Shown: piece after piece, positions 48,340 through 57,724 of the stretch
Layout of the letters: each line of letters starts with the position of its first letter
Numbering within the stretch: position 1 is the stretch's first letter
Assembly (NCBI GenBank): GCA_029721435.1
Contig: CM056580.1
Span: forward strand, 76,533,367 to 76,597,366
Direction: 5' to 3'
DNA from: Gymnothorax reevesii
Lineage: Eukaryota > Chordata > Actinopteri > Anguilliformes > Muraenidae
DNA length: 64,000 nucleotides
Made by a program: the position numbers and the translations under genes
The notes under the pieces: generated by a model
What the model was told of the DNA's origin: nothing
Database searches by the model: none
The model's input: only the letters and a program-made list of their open reading frames with translations

Positions 48340-48910
48340 CAGGGGTGGGCAATTCCCATCCTGGAGGGCCATTGAGTATGCAGGTTTTCACTTCTATCAA
48401 TTACTATGACTAATTGAGTGAAATGGTTGTATAGAAAAACATTGATTTTCCGCGTACATTAATTAAAATGCAATATCTTCCATTATGGGAGACAAGAACA
48501 GCATTTGGTGATCATTCATGATAATTTAAAGAAATGCAGCAGAAACATCTGATTTCATAAATTATTTGGGCATTCAGATAACTAGAGCACACAGCAACCG
48601 AGCAAATGTATCCCCCGAAGGCCCCCCCAGTTGGGCCCAGATGGTCCCAGAGTACCCAAAATCAATAGCTGTCGTGAACTTACCATAATACATGTCACTG
48701 CAAAATTTGAAAAGAATCGGTGTACTTATGTGGGCTGCAGAGCGTTCACAAGAAAATCTCTGCGGACGCAGACGCAGACGCCGTGGACGCGTAACGAGGC
48801 CAAATCCATAGTATCCTCCGACCTTCATTCGGGGGATACAATTAACCAATTAAAGACCAGAAGTTGGTGTGAAAACCAGGGACAGATACAGCCCTTGTTG
48901 CCCACCTCTG
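48340..48910. mobile_element. hAT-type MITE with perfect 8-bp target duplication
   Basis: The element starts CAGGGGTGGGCAA at 48340 and ends TTGCCCACCTCTG at 48910, a 13-bp terminal inverted repeat with one mismatch. The 8-bp GTATAGCA flanks both sides (48332-48339 and 48911-48918), as expected of the hAT superfamily. The length is 571 bp with no transposase frame, so it is non-autonomous. A second inverted-end element is nested inside. Confidence 0.92.
48607..48843. mobile_element. Nested small MITE
   Basis: The left end TGTATCCCCCGAAG (48607) and right end CTTCATTCGGGGGATACAAT are near-perfect inverses. The interior includes a CGGACGCAGACGCAGACGCC repeat like that near 57640 in another element with GGGGATATAATT ends. 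It lies entirely within the hAT MITE and is therefore younger or co-amplified. No target duplication is clear. Confidence 0.7.
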
Positions 48911-49154
48911 GTATAGCATGTCATGATGTATGGATGTTTAAAAAAAAATAGATTTGCAAAAATGTTCTGCAGATTTCAAGCAGAAAAATTAAGTACTTAT
49001 AATAGACAGCTAGAAAGGATACATTTAAGATATGAGACTAAGTGCAGATGTTTTCAGTATGCATCTTAGTCGAAGTGAAGTTCTATGTGCAATCATTTGG
49101 ATCAGGCAGCATAGGTCAATCAACACAACTTAAGGATGGGATCCCAGAGCTCAC

Positions 49155-49322
49155 CGGGACAGACCGCATTACAGGTGATCTTCTGCATGGACATGCCTTC
49201 ACAAAAGGCACCACCGTTGAGAGGAGCAGGGTTGGTACAGGTACGTGAGCGTTTCTGAACACCCCTCCCACACCGCGCACTGCAAGAGGACCACTCTGTC
49301 CACAGGGACCAGCCACCATTCA
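49155..49322 (-). CDS. unc5d: unc5d exon, first thrombospondin type 1 repeat
   Basis: This 168-bp exon encodes the first TSP1 repeat of the receptor ectodomain. It reads [20 protein letters not shown], then [20 protein letters not shown] and [15 protein letters not shown]. The WSxWTEWSSC core has the tandem tryptophans that are C-mannosylation sites in this family, and the six conserved cysteines are all present. The acceptor is ATAG|TG, completing a Val codon from the preceding exon's last G. The donor is GTGAGC after CCC plus one G, so the exon is symmetrical, phase 1 at both ends. The 14.4-kb intron that follows carries two retroelements and several MITEs. Confidence 0.96.
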
Positions 49323-49382
49323 CTATGGAAAGAGAGAATGAGAAGGGAAAGAGAGTGAGAAATTGAGCATTAAGGAAAATGC

Positions 49383-49383
<1 letters not shown>

Positions 49384-49418
<35 letters not shown>
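49384..49418. repeat. (TA)n microsatellite
   Basis: About 16 uninterrupted TA units in the intron, 60 bp from the acceptor of the first TSP1 exon on the sense side. Confidence 0.9.
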
Positions 49419-49420
<2 letters not shown>

Positions 49421-49459
49421 TACTGTATTGTACATACAGTATAGCTCTTGTGAATGTAA

Positions 49460-49494
49460 CTAATAATAATAATAATATTAATAATAATATTAAT
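49460..49494 (-). repeat. (ATT)n tail of the L2-like LINE
   Basis: AAT/ATT units directly adjacent to the LINE end. On the minus strand this forms the simple-repeat 3' tail expected of an L2-like element. Confidence 0.75.
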
Positions 49495-50945
49495 TCATTT
49501 TATTTGAATGGCGCCTTTCTGGATGCTCAAGGTCACTGTACACAGCAAAAACTACATGATTACAAATAATAGAGAATAAATAAAACATGACACAAAATGT
49601 TCATGGTTAAAATTGTTGACATGATACAACAGGCAATTAGTCTGTGGAAGACACGACAGTCGAGGGCATGACAGGGTAAAAAGATGGATTTTTTTGAAAG
49701 ATGTCAGTGAATCTGCATGACGAATGTGTGCTGGTGAAGAATTCCAGAGCCTGGGTGCTGTAGAGCTGAAGGTTCGATCACCCATTATAGATAATCGTGT
49801 GGTGGGAATGGAAATAAGACCAGCTGAGGAGGAACGGAGAGTGCAAGCTGGGGTGTATTCATGAAGTAGGTCAGAAAGGTAGAGGGATGCAAGAGTGTGC
49901 ATGGCTTTAGGAGGAGGATTTTATATTCAATGTGCTGTTTGACTGGTAGCCAGTGCAGCTGAGCAAGGACAGGTGGGATTTGGTCATAAGATTTTGAGCC
50001 GGTAAGGATTCCGGCTGCAGAGTTTTGAATGATTTGGAGTTTGTTTGCGAGTTTAGTGGGAGGTCCAGTGAGGATGGTGTTCCGGTAATCAACCCAGGAG
50101 GTGACAATAGAATGGATTAATGTTTTAGTACTCGCATAGGAAAGTCAGGAGATTTTGGAAAAATGGAAAAATTCAGCCCTTGAGATGTTTTGTATGTGGG
50201 GTTCAAAGGACAGCATACTGTCAGGAATGATGCCAAGGCTTTTAACTTGCATTGGCAGAGGAACAGGGAAATCACAAATAGTTGTGAGGAAGTCAGGTGT
50301 TTTGGACAGTGTTGCTTTTGAATCAATGAGCATAATTTAAGTTTTATTACTTTGAAATTGTTGGAGGTTAGTGGTTATCCAGGTTTTAATGTCATTTAGA
50401 CACCTGAGGAGCAACTGGGGAGGCAAAGGGACAGAGGACCTGGTTGAGATGTAAAGTTGTGTGTCGTCTGCGTAGCAGTGAAAGTTCATGTGACACATAA
50501 TATGGCAAAGGGGGAGGAGGTAAATGATAAAAAGTACGGACCAAGCACTCACCCCTGGGGGACACCATGGTTAAGAGGAGATAACCTGTGATGTTTTAGC
50601 TAGATAAACTTGTCTGCCTACCTGGTAAGATGTTAACTAGGTTAGCACTGTGCCAGTGACCCCCAGGGACGCTAAGCGGTTGAGAAGGAATGTGTGAGAA
50701 ATAGTGTCAAAAGCAGCACTGAGATTTGACAAGGATGAGGACAGTGAGAAGTTCAAAGTCTGGTTTATGAAAGAGGTTATGAGTAGTCGTGACAAGGGCA
50801 GTCTCAGCACTGTTTTTGATCAAAAGCCAGATTGAAAAGTTGGAAAGAGATTGTTCTAGATGAGTTTGGAATCGGGCAGCCACAACACACTCCATTGCAT
50901 TAGACAGGAAAGGGTGATTTGAAATAGGACTGAAAATTTTAAAAT
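49495..50945 (-). pseudogene. 5'-truncated L2-like LINE reverse transcriptase
   Basis: Read on the minus strand, successive frames give YADDTQLYIS (RT catalytic box, about 50460-50490), a segment with KSLGIIPDSMLSFEPHI, and at the C-terminal end TLRSSSAGLISIPTTRLSIM, then GDRTFSSTAPRLWNSSPAHI. These match the C-terminal part of L2/Maui-type ORF2. Upstream, LIKNSAETALVTTTHNL recalls the HSTETALVRV box. Frameshifts break the frame at several points. The 5' half and apurinic endonuclease are absent, which is typical 5' truncation. It shares the strand of unc5d. Confidence 0.82.
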
Positions 50946-51688
50946 ATAAATACTGATAGTCCTCTCAGTTTGAAGCCCTGAGCTGTATTTTGGTTGCTGT
51001 ACAATACTTCAAGTACCGTAGCACTTCTTGAAACTTCACCAGACAGTCCCCATTAAGACGCTCATTGCATTAGATGCCACACATTGCATTTCCCTGGTGC
51101 TGCTCTGTTCAAAAATGGATGCAGTCCTCCCCTGATGTCATGTTCCTGCCTGTGTGCCAGTGTCCCTCTGGCTTCAGTGTGGCAAACTATTTGTGTTCCG
51201 TCAAGCCTCGCCGTCGCCCTAATTAATTTTGCTCCAAGTTTGTGTTGATAGTCCTTTATTAACAATTCATCTGCACATGTGGGATGACTGCATCATACTT
51301 GTGAATCACAAGGGCATATGAAACTGTGCAGATAATGTCTTTAAATTGTATTTGACTACTTTAAAAGCTTTTCCCCTATCGCCTCTCACCATGGCTTCAA
51401 CCTAATGAATAATTAACAGCAGTAGTGGCGAAAATGATCGCTGAAATAAATATTACACTCTTAAATAGGGATGACCACATATTGGCTCATGCCTTTTTAA
51501 ATAGCCAACATTATATTTCAATGTAAAGCAGTAAATTGACCCTTCCATTAACATCCATTACTTCATAAATAATATAGTTCAGTTAAAAGGCCACATATTT
51601 TTCTATAATAAAGCAGTATGTTATTTTCCATACATGCTGATAAGTTTCACTGTATAGAGGCATTGCTTGTGAACTGTAAGGTACTCAC

Positions 51689-51869
51689 CGAACACTACCA
51701 CGGTGGCGGTCGCGCTACGTCTCTTAGCCACTATGTTGGTTGCCAGGCAGGTGTAGTTCCCAGAGTCGGACAGCCGAGCCTCGTTGATGATCAGGTTGTG
51801 GTCGGCTCTGGTGTCAATGTTGTCATCATCGATAGAGTTTACCAGCTCTTCATTCTTCAGCCACTCCAC
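51689..51869 (-). CDS. unc5d: unc5d exon, second half of Ig2
   Basis: The 181-bp exon completes the second Ig domain. It reads [19 protein letters not shown], then [20 protein letters not shown] and [27 protein letters not shown] is the classical Ig DxGxYxC motif carrying the second disulphide cysteine. The acceptor is GGTAG|GTG (phase 0, first codon GTG for Val). The donor is GTGAGT after TTC plus one base (phase 1). Immediately upstream of the acceptor the minus strand carries an unusually long CT-rich tract (51880-52070, described separately). Homology to UNC5D is close over the whole exon. Confidence 0.95.
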
Positions 51870-51879
51870 CTACCAACAT

Positions 51880-52070
51880 TCAGAGGGCGACAGAAGGAGG
51901 GAGAGCGAGAGTGAGAGAGACAGCAAGAGAGAGAGTGAGCGAGGGAGTGAGAGAGAGAACAGAGAGATCGAGTGAGCAAGAGAGAGACCGAGTTAGAGAG
52001 AGAAAGGGAGAGAGGGGGGAGACAGTGAGAGAGAGAGTAAGAGAGAGGGATAGAGAAAGAGAGGGAAAAT
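51880..52070. repeat. GA/CT-rich tract abutting the Ig2 acceptor
   Basis: The plus strand is almost pure purine (GAGAGAGAGA with G and A variants) from about 51884 to 52066. On the sense (minus) strand it is a 180-190-nt pyrimidine tract ending 15-20 nt before the acceptor of the exon at 51689-51869. The acceptor itself is GGTAG|GTG. Confidence 0.85.
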
Positions 52071-52261
52071 TAAGCATTTAGTGACGGTTCCCTGTTCCCT
52101 ACGTTGGTAAGAATGCCGCATGGCTGGGTTTGTAAATTACAATGATTTGCTGGTGGGCAGACACTTTTAATTTGGCTGTGGATATGGAGTCATAGGGATG
52201 ACTAATTCACAGAAAAAGTGTTGCAAATTAAAAACAGCAAATACCCTCCGAACAGCACACA

Positions 52262-52305
52262 TGCAGAAGCGCGCGCGCACACACACGCACACACACACAC
52301 ACAAA
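52262..52305. repeat. CA/CG-rich microsatellite
   Basis: GCGCGCGCACACACACGCAC-type run, an alternating purine-pyrimidine tract. Confidence 0.85.
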
Positions 52306-52599
52306 CTCAAGGCTACGTGCTCGAAAATACTATAACCACCAGGCCATGGCGCCAAATTGCTCTGCTTCGTCTTTCTGCCCCAAAAGAATAATGGGTGTTG
52401 GGAAATCAATAAGGTAAGCGTCAAGCTGTCATCTTATTTTTGATTAGAGAGAACACATTCATCCACATTTTAATTTAATCTGCTCAGCCGCTCTGTTCCA
52501 CCAGCGTGAGATGGAGCGACTCCAGTGCTCCTGCCTTTTATGTTTTTCCCAGCAGCTGTGCAACTTGCATCTCAAACCATTTATACAACTTCTCATATT

Positions 52600-53450
52600 T
52601 AAAAAAAACATCAAAGTAATTACTATTTCATTATTTTAAAGAAACTTTGCTGTTTTAAAGAAGCACAATGCATTAATGGCTATATCATCTACGGCTGCTT
52701 GGTACAGCCGGTTCGACTTGACTGGCATCAAAACTGCAAGGAAATTAATCACTTCTCCAAACTTGGCTCAAGGTGGGAGAGAAGGGGGAGGGGACTGACA
52801 GGAAGTAGAATGGTAGGTAAGCGGTTTAGTACGTATCAGCGCAAGCACATACAGGTCTAATGGAAAAAACAAGAGGCTCGCTTTTTTCTGCCGCTATTTC
52901 GCGATTGAACCGGTCTGTCATTGGATTTTCACTGATTTAATAACGTGACAGTGACAGTATCCTGCTCTTTACGTATTTATTTTAATCTCAGCTGGGAAAT
53001 TTGAGCGTTGGAAGTGGCAATTAATGGACGGCGCAATCAGCCCGCCGTGTTTGAGCGCGAGACCTGATCAAAATTCCACAGTTATCGCGACGGTTAGCCG
53101 TGGGGTAATGATGAAAAGATTTGCGGAGCACGGGGGAAAAAAAAAAAAGAAAAAAAAGGAATGCGGAGACAGATACAAATTAGCCTGGCAAGTGTGTGGC
53201 AGAGGATGTGAGAAATGAATTTGCCTAATTGGCACATTTGTTTCAATTAGAGTCCGGCCATCAGCATCAGGCTTGACGGAGGCTTTTCATGCACAAATGA
53301 GGTCCTCTAATTTCATTACTGCTACATTCCCGCAAAGTCAAGGCCTTCTGTCCTGACTATGACTACTGGCAAGGTCCTCTGATATCCTTCAGCTGGCATC
53401 CCTGATGTGGAGGATCTATATGGACTTTGTGGCTCAGTGCGCCTGAAGGC
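52600..53450. promoter_or_regulatory. Candidate conserved noncoding element
   Basis: Repeat-poor stretch except for the A-rich run at 53134-53158. It includes TTTGTTTCAATTAGAGTCCG and TTTTCATGCACAAATGAGGT, which look like constrained noncoding sequence. Appearance only. Confidence 0.3.
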
Positions 53451-53564
53451 TGAAGTAAATTAACAAATCTGAGAGGAGCATGAATGCTGGCAGTTAAGGT
53501 TGCTCGCTGTGTGTAAGAAGCGACAGTAATGGCCTAGATTCGCAGCATCTGGCCATTTTTGTGC

Positions 53565-53620
53565 TTGTGTGTGTAAACAAGAGTGTGCGTGTGTTTCTAA
53601 GTGTATGTGTGTGAGTGGGA

Positions 53621-53663
<43 letters not shown>

Positions 53664-53786
53664 TAAGTGTGCATGTGTTAGGAAGTGTGTGTATGAGGCT
53701 AAACGTGTGTGCTTCAAAGTGTATATGTGTGTGTGTGTGTGTGTGTGTTTGTGTTTGTGTATGCGTGTCTGCATGTGTGTTTGAGA
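53565..53786. repeat. (GT)n array with interruptions
   Basis: GT runs of up to about 18 units, separated by AAGTGTGCATG-like pieces. Both-strand ORFs here follow from the repeat. Confidence 0.92.
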
Positions 53787-54537
53787 AGCCTCTGCTCAAT
53801 CACTTTATACATTTTCAAAATTCAAATATGAGGTCGTATTCCATTTTATAACCAGAGCTGATATTGTAATTGAATTTTTTATTTATTGAAAATTAGGCTT
53901 GATAATCTCCCCCTTGTCAGTATGTTGCTCATAGCAAATGACCTACACTATAGGTCTTCAGCACTATTGGCCACTTAAATGCAATGTTTAAAGGCCGCAG
54001 AACAAAGCTCTGTGTCGCACCACTATCTCTCCATTTCACATTCAGTGAGAGGGTAGGCATGGCAGTGGTGCTCGACAAGTTATCCAAAGCAGAAAACAGG
54101 TCTCGTTCTGAAGAACAATTTTGTTGGCGAGCCGAGCCAACAGGCGTCAATGCATGCTGATGTGCTCCGGCTGGGCGTCTGCGCTCAGCACAAGGTACTG
54201 CATCACAAAACAATGTTGTGCTCCCGCCTCTTGGAGAGAAACAGGATTCGTTTTGCATATTTTCCATTTCTTTTTGATCCTGTTCTTTCAATGCACCTGC
54301 GAGCGGGGTGCAGTGAGGCCCCGGGGCCCTGTGGCCCCTCGCAGTCCGGGCTCTGCATGGGGGGCTCAGATCACTGCACGCCTCATCAGTGTAATTACAG
54401 GGATTAACCAGCTCTGACACACATCCCCCCGAGGAGTGTGGGAAACAACGGACACATCCACTCTATCCACTGATGAGACCCAACACCAGTGTGACACTAA
54501 TCCACCAGAGCCTCCTAACTCCAGATACCTGTGCCAC

Positions 54538-54965
54538 CGCACACACACACACACACGCACACACACACACACACACACGCATAATTCAAGCGTACAAGCA
54601 CACATATTTGGACATATGGCCCCCTATAAACACACTTGTAATAACAGATTCACACATGTGCGCGCGAACACACACGCGCAGAATCATACACACACAAACA
54701 GGCATTCAAGCACACAGGCACACACGCACACGTGCGCGCACACACACACGAACAAATTCGCACACACACATCCTTTCAAGCACACAAGCACAAACACAAA
54801 CGCGCACACACACACACACACACACTCAAGCATACAAGCGCACACAAGCCATATGGCCCCCCATATACACAGGCGCAAGCACAGAAACACACACACAAAC
54901 AACAATGCAGGCAAACTCACATACAGACATATACATGCATGTACACACACACACACACACACACT
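54538..54965. repeat. (CA)n minisatellite-like array
   Basis: CA-rich array with recurring larger units (CACACAAGCACA, then CAAGCACACAGGCACACACG). The 273-aa plus-strand frame at 54436-55257 is repeat translation and is not a gene. Confidence 0.92.
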
Positions 54966-55364
54966 TAGTATCAAAGACTCCCTTCTGCGTATGAGTCGAT
55001 CCTTCTCTGTACACCAGGATAGCGCAGAACTGCACCCACCCACCCCCCACTCCACCCTCCCCCTCCTCCAAGACTCCACTGCCCGCCTGCCGCTGTGTTA
55101 TCCACTCGGGAGGTTAATAGGAAAAATATCAGAATGCGGTGCGGGTTGGGTCACCGGCCTGCCTTCCTGTTGCTTCCCAAATACCACCTCTACCCCCCCA
55201 AGCAACACAGCAGTTCATTACCATTCCATTCAGATTGGTCTTATCACAGAGAAATAAATAGAGGGAGCAGGTCGCACCACCCCGGCCGGGGAATGTAATC
55301 GCTTGCCTTGATAATGAAGCTCATCATTCGCTCTCTTGGAGGCCTGAATGCACCGCAGTAAAAA

Positions 55365-55420
55365 AAGAAATAAATAAAAATAAATGAGTAAATAAGTAAA
55401 TAAGAAAATAAATAAATAAA
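55365..55420. repeat. AAAT-type simple repeat
   Basis: AAATAAATAAGTAAATAAG-type run with small variants. Confidence 0.8.
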
Positions 55421-55819
55421 CAGGGAGATGAAGCAAGGCAAAAAATACAGCCAAAGCTATATAACCAGGTATACAATGCAGTGCATTATACAAGTACAAC
55501 ATAAAGCACAGCCCTTGTACATGACCTTTCAGCTGCAGTGAGCTGATGCCTTCAGTTTACATACAGTGTGGATATTACTTCCCCACTGTGGAGCCATGCT
55601 ATGGACTGATATAGCTTTAGCACAGCAGCGCTGTAACTCTCGCAGTCTTGTAACACAGCCAAATACATAATTACCGACGTTATTCCAATCAGTTACAATC
55701 GTGTACAATACCTTATTACATTGCAACTTTGAGACAAAGGCATAAGTGCAATTTGCATTCAATTCTAAAGAAATGAATGTGACAACAAGGCAATTACAAG
55801 TGAGGTCCAATATCCAGTT

Positions 55820-56110
55820 TTGTTTCATGCAATGAAATTAACTCGGACTTCGCTAATATCTCAGCTGTTTCACCTCGGCCGTGTCATTTTCCAAGGCAAT
55901 AATAGCTTCTGCGAAATTGCATTACAGTCAACCGCTCTCGAATCTGACTGTGGCATTTCAAACCTGGCACCAATCCTTCAGTGTCCACCCTTTACGATCA
56001 TAATGCCTTCAATAATATTTATCAGGGAATAATTACATTTCAAGCACTTCAAATGACTTTGAATCACCAGACACGATGAATAATTGCGCTACACAAAGCA
56101 ATTGCTGGTT
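55820..56110. promoter_or_regulatory. Candidate conserved noncoding element
   Basis: Repeat-poor, with clustered CAATAATA/ATTATAATGC-type words and balanced composition (for example GCAATAATAGCTTCTGCGAA near 55896). Appearance only. Confidence 0.3.
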
Positions 56111-56454
56111 AATGTTTGCCTAATGGGGCGAGGTCTCTTTTTTTTAAGTTATTCAAAGCCTATTAACTTGCATGAAGCATATTCCAGAAATGCAGTAATA
56201 TGATCTCATCTCTGACTGCAAATTCTGTTCTTTCTTCTTTGCATTCTATTACTCAATAGAATTCATTATACATGTTCTTCAACGTTTCTTCAACAGGAAA
56301 TATTGGTTAATATATGCACATATTCCCAATAATTTAAAATGAAAAAGTATGTGCCTAATAAATTAGAGGAGACAATCGACAATAAAATGAATAGATGATT
56401 CGATGACTGATGGAAAAAAGAGACTAATTCAGATGAGTTCATACACACTACAAT

Positions 56455-56740
56455 GACACGCTGACTTTCGAGAGGCAGAGGAAAAATGTTCCAGATTCAA
56501 GTCTTAGCCGCTCAGGACCACTCCACTTGGGGTTTGCATGTTCTCCTCGTGTTTGCATGGGTTTCCTCTGTGTGCTCTGGTTTCCTTCACCCGTAAAAAC
56601 ATGCCCTATAGGAAGACTAGTATCATCGCCACTGTCATTACAGACGTTGGCTTTAGGATCGGAGTTGGTGCCCAGGTGCTGCTCTGTGGTTAACAACTGC
56701 CTCTAAGTAACTGGATGGGTCAATTGCAGAGGATAAACTA
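56455..56740 (+). repeat. SINE-like element, second copy
   Basis: It shares with 29340-29610 the phrases GGGGTTTGCATGTTCTCCTC, TGGGTTTCCTC and CTCTAAGTAACTGG, and the order of these phrases. The promoter boxes are more degenerate here (CCAGATTCAAGTCTTAG is a possible B box). Confidence 0.6.
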
Positions 56741-57712
56741 GGCTTATGCCGTCGGATGGCGACGGCTGGAGGTATATCCCCAAACGCCCCCAATCCTCCG
56801 ATTCCCCAATCCTTGAATAGACCTTTAATAGACTTTCATTTGAACTTAATTTCAGGTCAATCAGTCAAATGGTTCTGAAGATATGGCCAAAATGGTCATT
56901 TTCCATTACAAAGCGACACCTGGTGGCAAAATATTGAACCATACAGGTATGATGTCATCATGTGACACGTTGTGAGGTCATGACCTTGCAGTTGCACATA
57001 GTTTCAAGTCAATTGGAGAAATAGTTCCAAAGATATAGCAAAAATGATGAATTTTATGTAACAAAGCTCCACCTTGTGTCAAAATTTTGAACCAAACAGG
57101 TATGATGTCATCGTGGGACACATCCTCAGGTCAAGACCTTTCATTTGCACTTGATTTGAGGTCAATCGGACAAATATTTCCAGAGATATGATAAAAACAG
57201 TGATTTTTTCAGTTTTTGGCTCCTGGTGGCCAATCTTGAGATTTTAAATTGTCCAAAATCAAATCAGTTCTTCCTCTTTATAATACTTACTTGTGTGCAA
57301 AACTTGAAATTTGTAACTGAAATATTTCTGAAGTTATCGCGGAACAGTGATTTTTTCAGTTTTTGGCCCCTGGTGGCCAATCTAGAAATAGTAAATTGTC
57401 CAAAATCGAATCAGTTCTTCCTCTTTATGATACTTACTTATATGCAAAACTTGGAATTTCTAATTGAAATATTACTGCAGTTATCGCGTTAACACTGAAA
57501 TCAGTTTTTGGCTCCAGGTGGCCAATCTAGACATCGTAAATTGTCAAAATCAAATCAGTTCTTCCTCTTTATTATACTGACTTATGTGCAAAATTTGGAA
57601 TTTCTAATTGAAATATTACTGAAAGTATCGCGTGTACACGTAGTGCGGCGGCGGCGGCCAGACCAAAAACATAATATCCCCCGGAACGCCATTCGGCGTT
57701 CGGGGATATAAT
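56740..57712. mobile_element. Element with inverted GGTATATCCCC ends and internal tandem repeats
   Basis: The left end GGTATATCCCCAAACGCC (about 56771) is inverse to the right end GGCGTTCGGGGATATAATTA (about 57694-57713). Inside are two or three about 116-bp units (with AACAGGTATGATGTCATC at 57095 and CATACAGGTATGATGTC at 56941). Then come about three 130-bp units with GGTGGCCAATCTAGA, AAATTGTCCAAAATC and CAGTTCTTCCTCTTTAT. No transposase was seen. The ends resemble those of the nested MITE at 48607-48843. Confidence 0.65.
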
Positions 57713-57724
57713 TACCCCGAGCTT

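Larger units (their letters stand above)
34722..49154 (-). other. unc5d: unc5d 14.4-kb intron between the two TSP1 exons
   Basis: The largest intron here. It holds a CA array (35459-35540), the MITE-like block (35770-38060), a second dispersed-repeat copy (39635-39975), the GC-rich repeated stretch (40830-41150), a short tandem duplication (41305-41530), the REL-type LINE (42528-45807), a dispersed-repeat segment (47457-47800) and the hAT MITE (48340-48910). The unassigned remainder shows nothing I can support. Confidence 0.75.
49323..51688 (-). other. unc5d: unc5d intron between Ig2 and TSP1 no. 1
   Basis: This 2.4-kb intron is largely filled by a truncated L2-like LINE (49495-50945) with a (TA)n tract (49384-49418). 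50945-51688 shows nothing further that I can support. No additional exon was recognised. Confidence 0.75.

Noticed and set aside
51880..52077. Leu/Ser-rich minus-strand frame
   Set aside because: Translation of the CT-rich tract.
53460..53799. His/Thr-rich minus-strand frames and Cys/Val-rich plus-strand frames
   Set aside because: These are translations of the GT/CA array.
54436..55257. 273-codon plus-strand frame, and its antisense partners
   Set aside because: Most of it is translated CA repeat (His-Thr rich). Repeat arrays stay open in all frames.
57226..57711. Two repeated plus-strand frames starting MANLEILNCPKSNQ
   Set aside because: The frames lie in the 130-bp tandem units and repeat with them. 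No independent gene.
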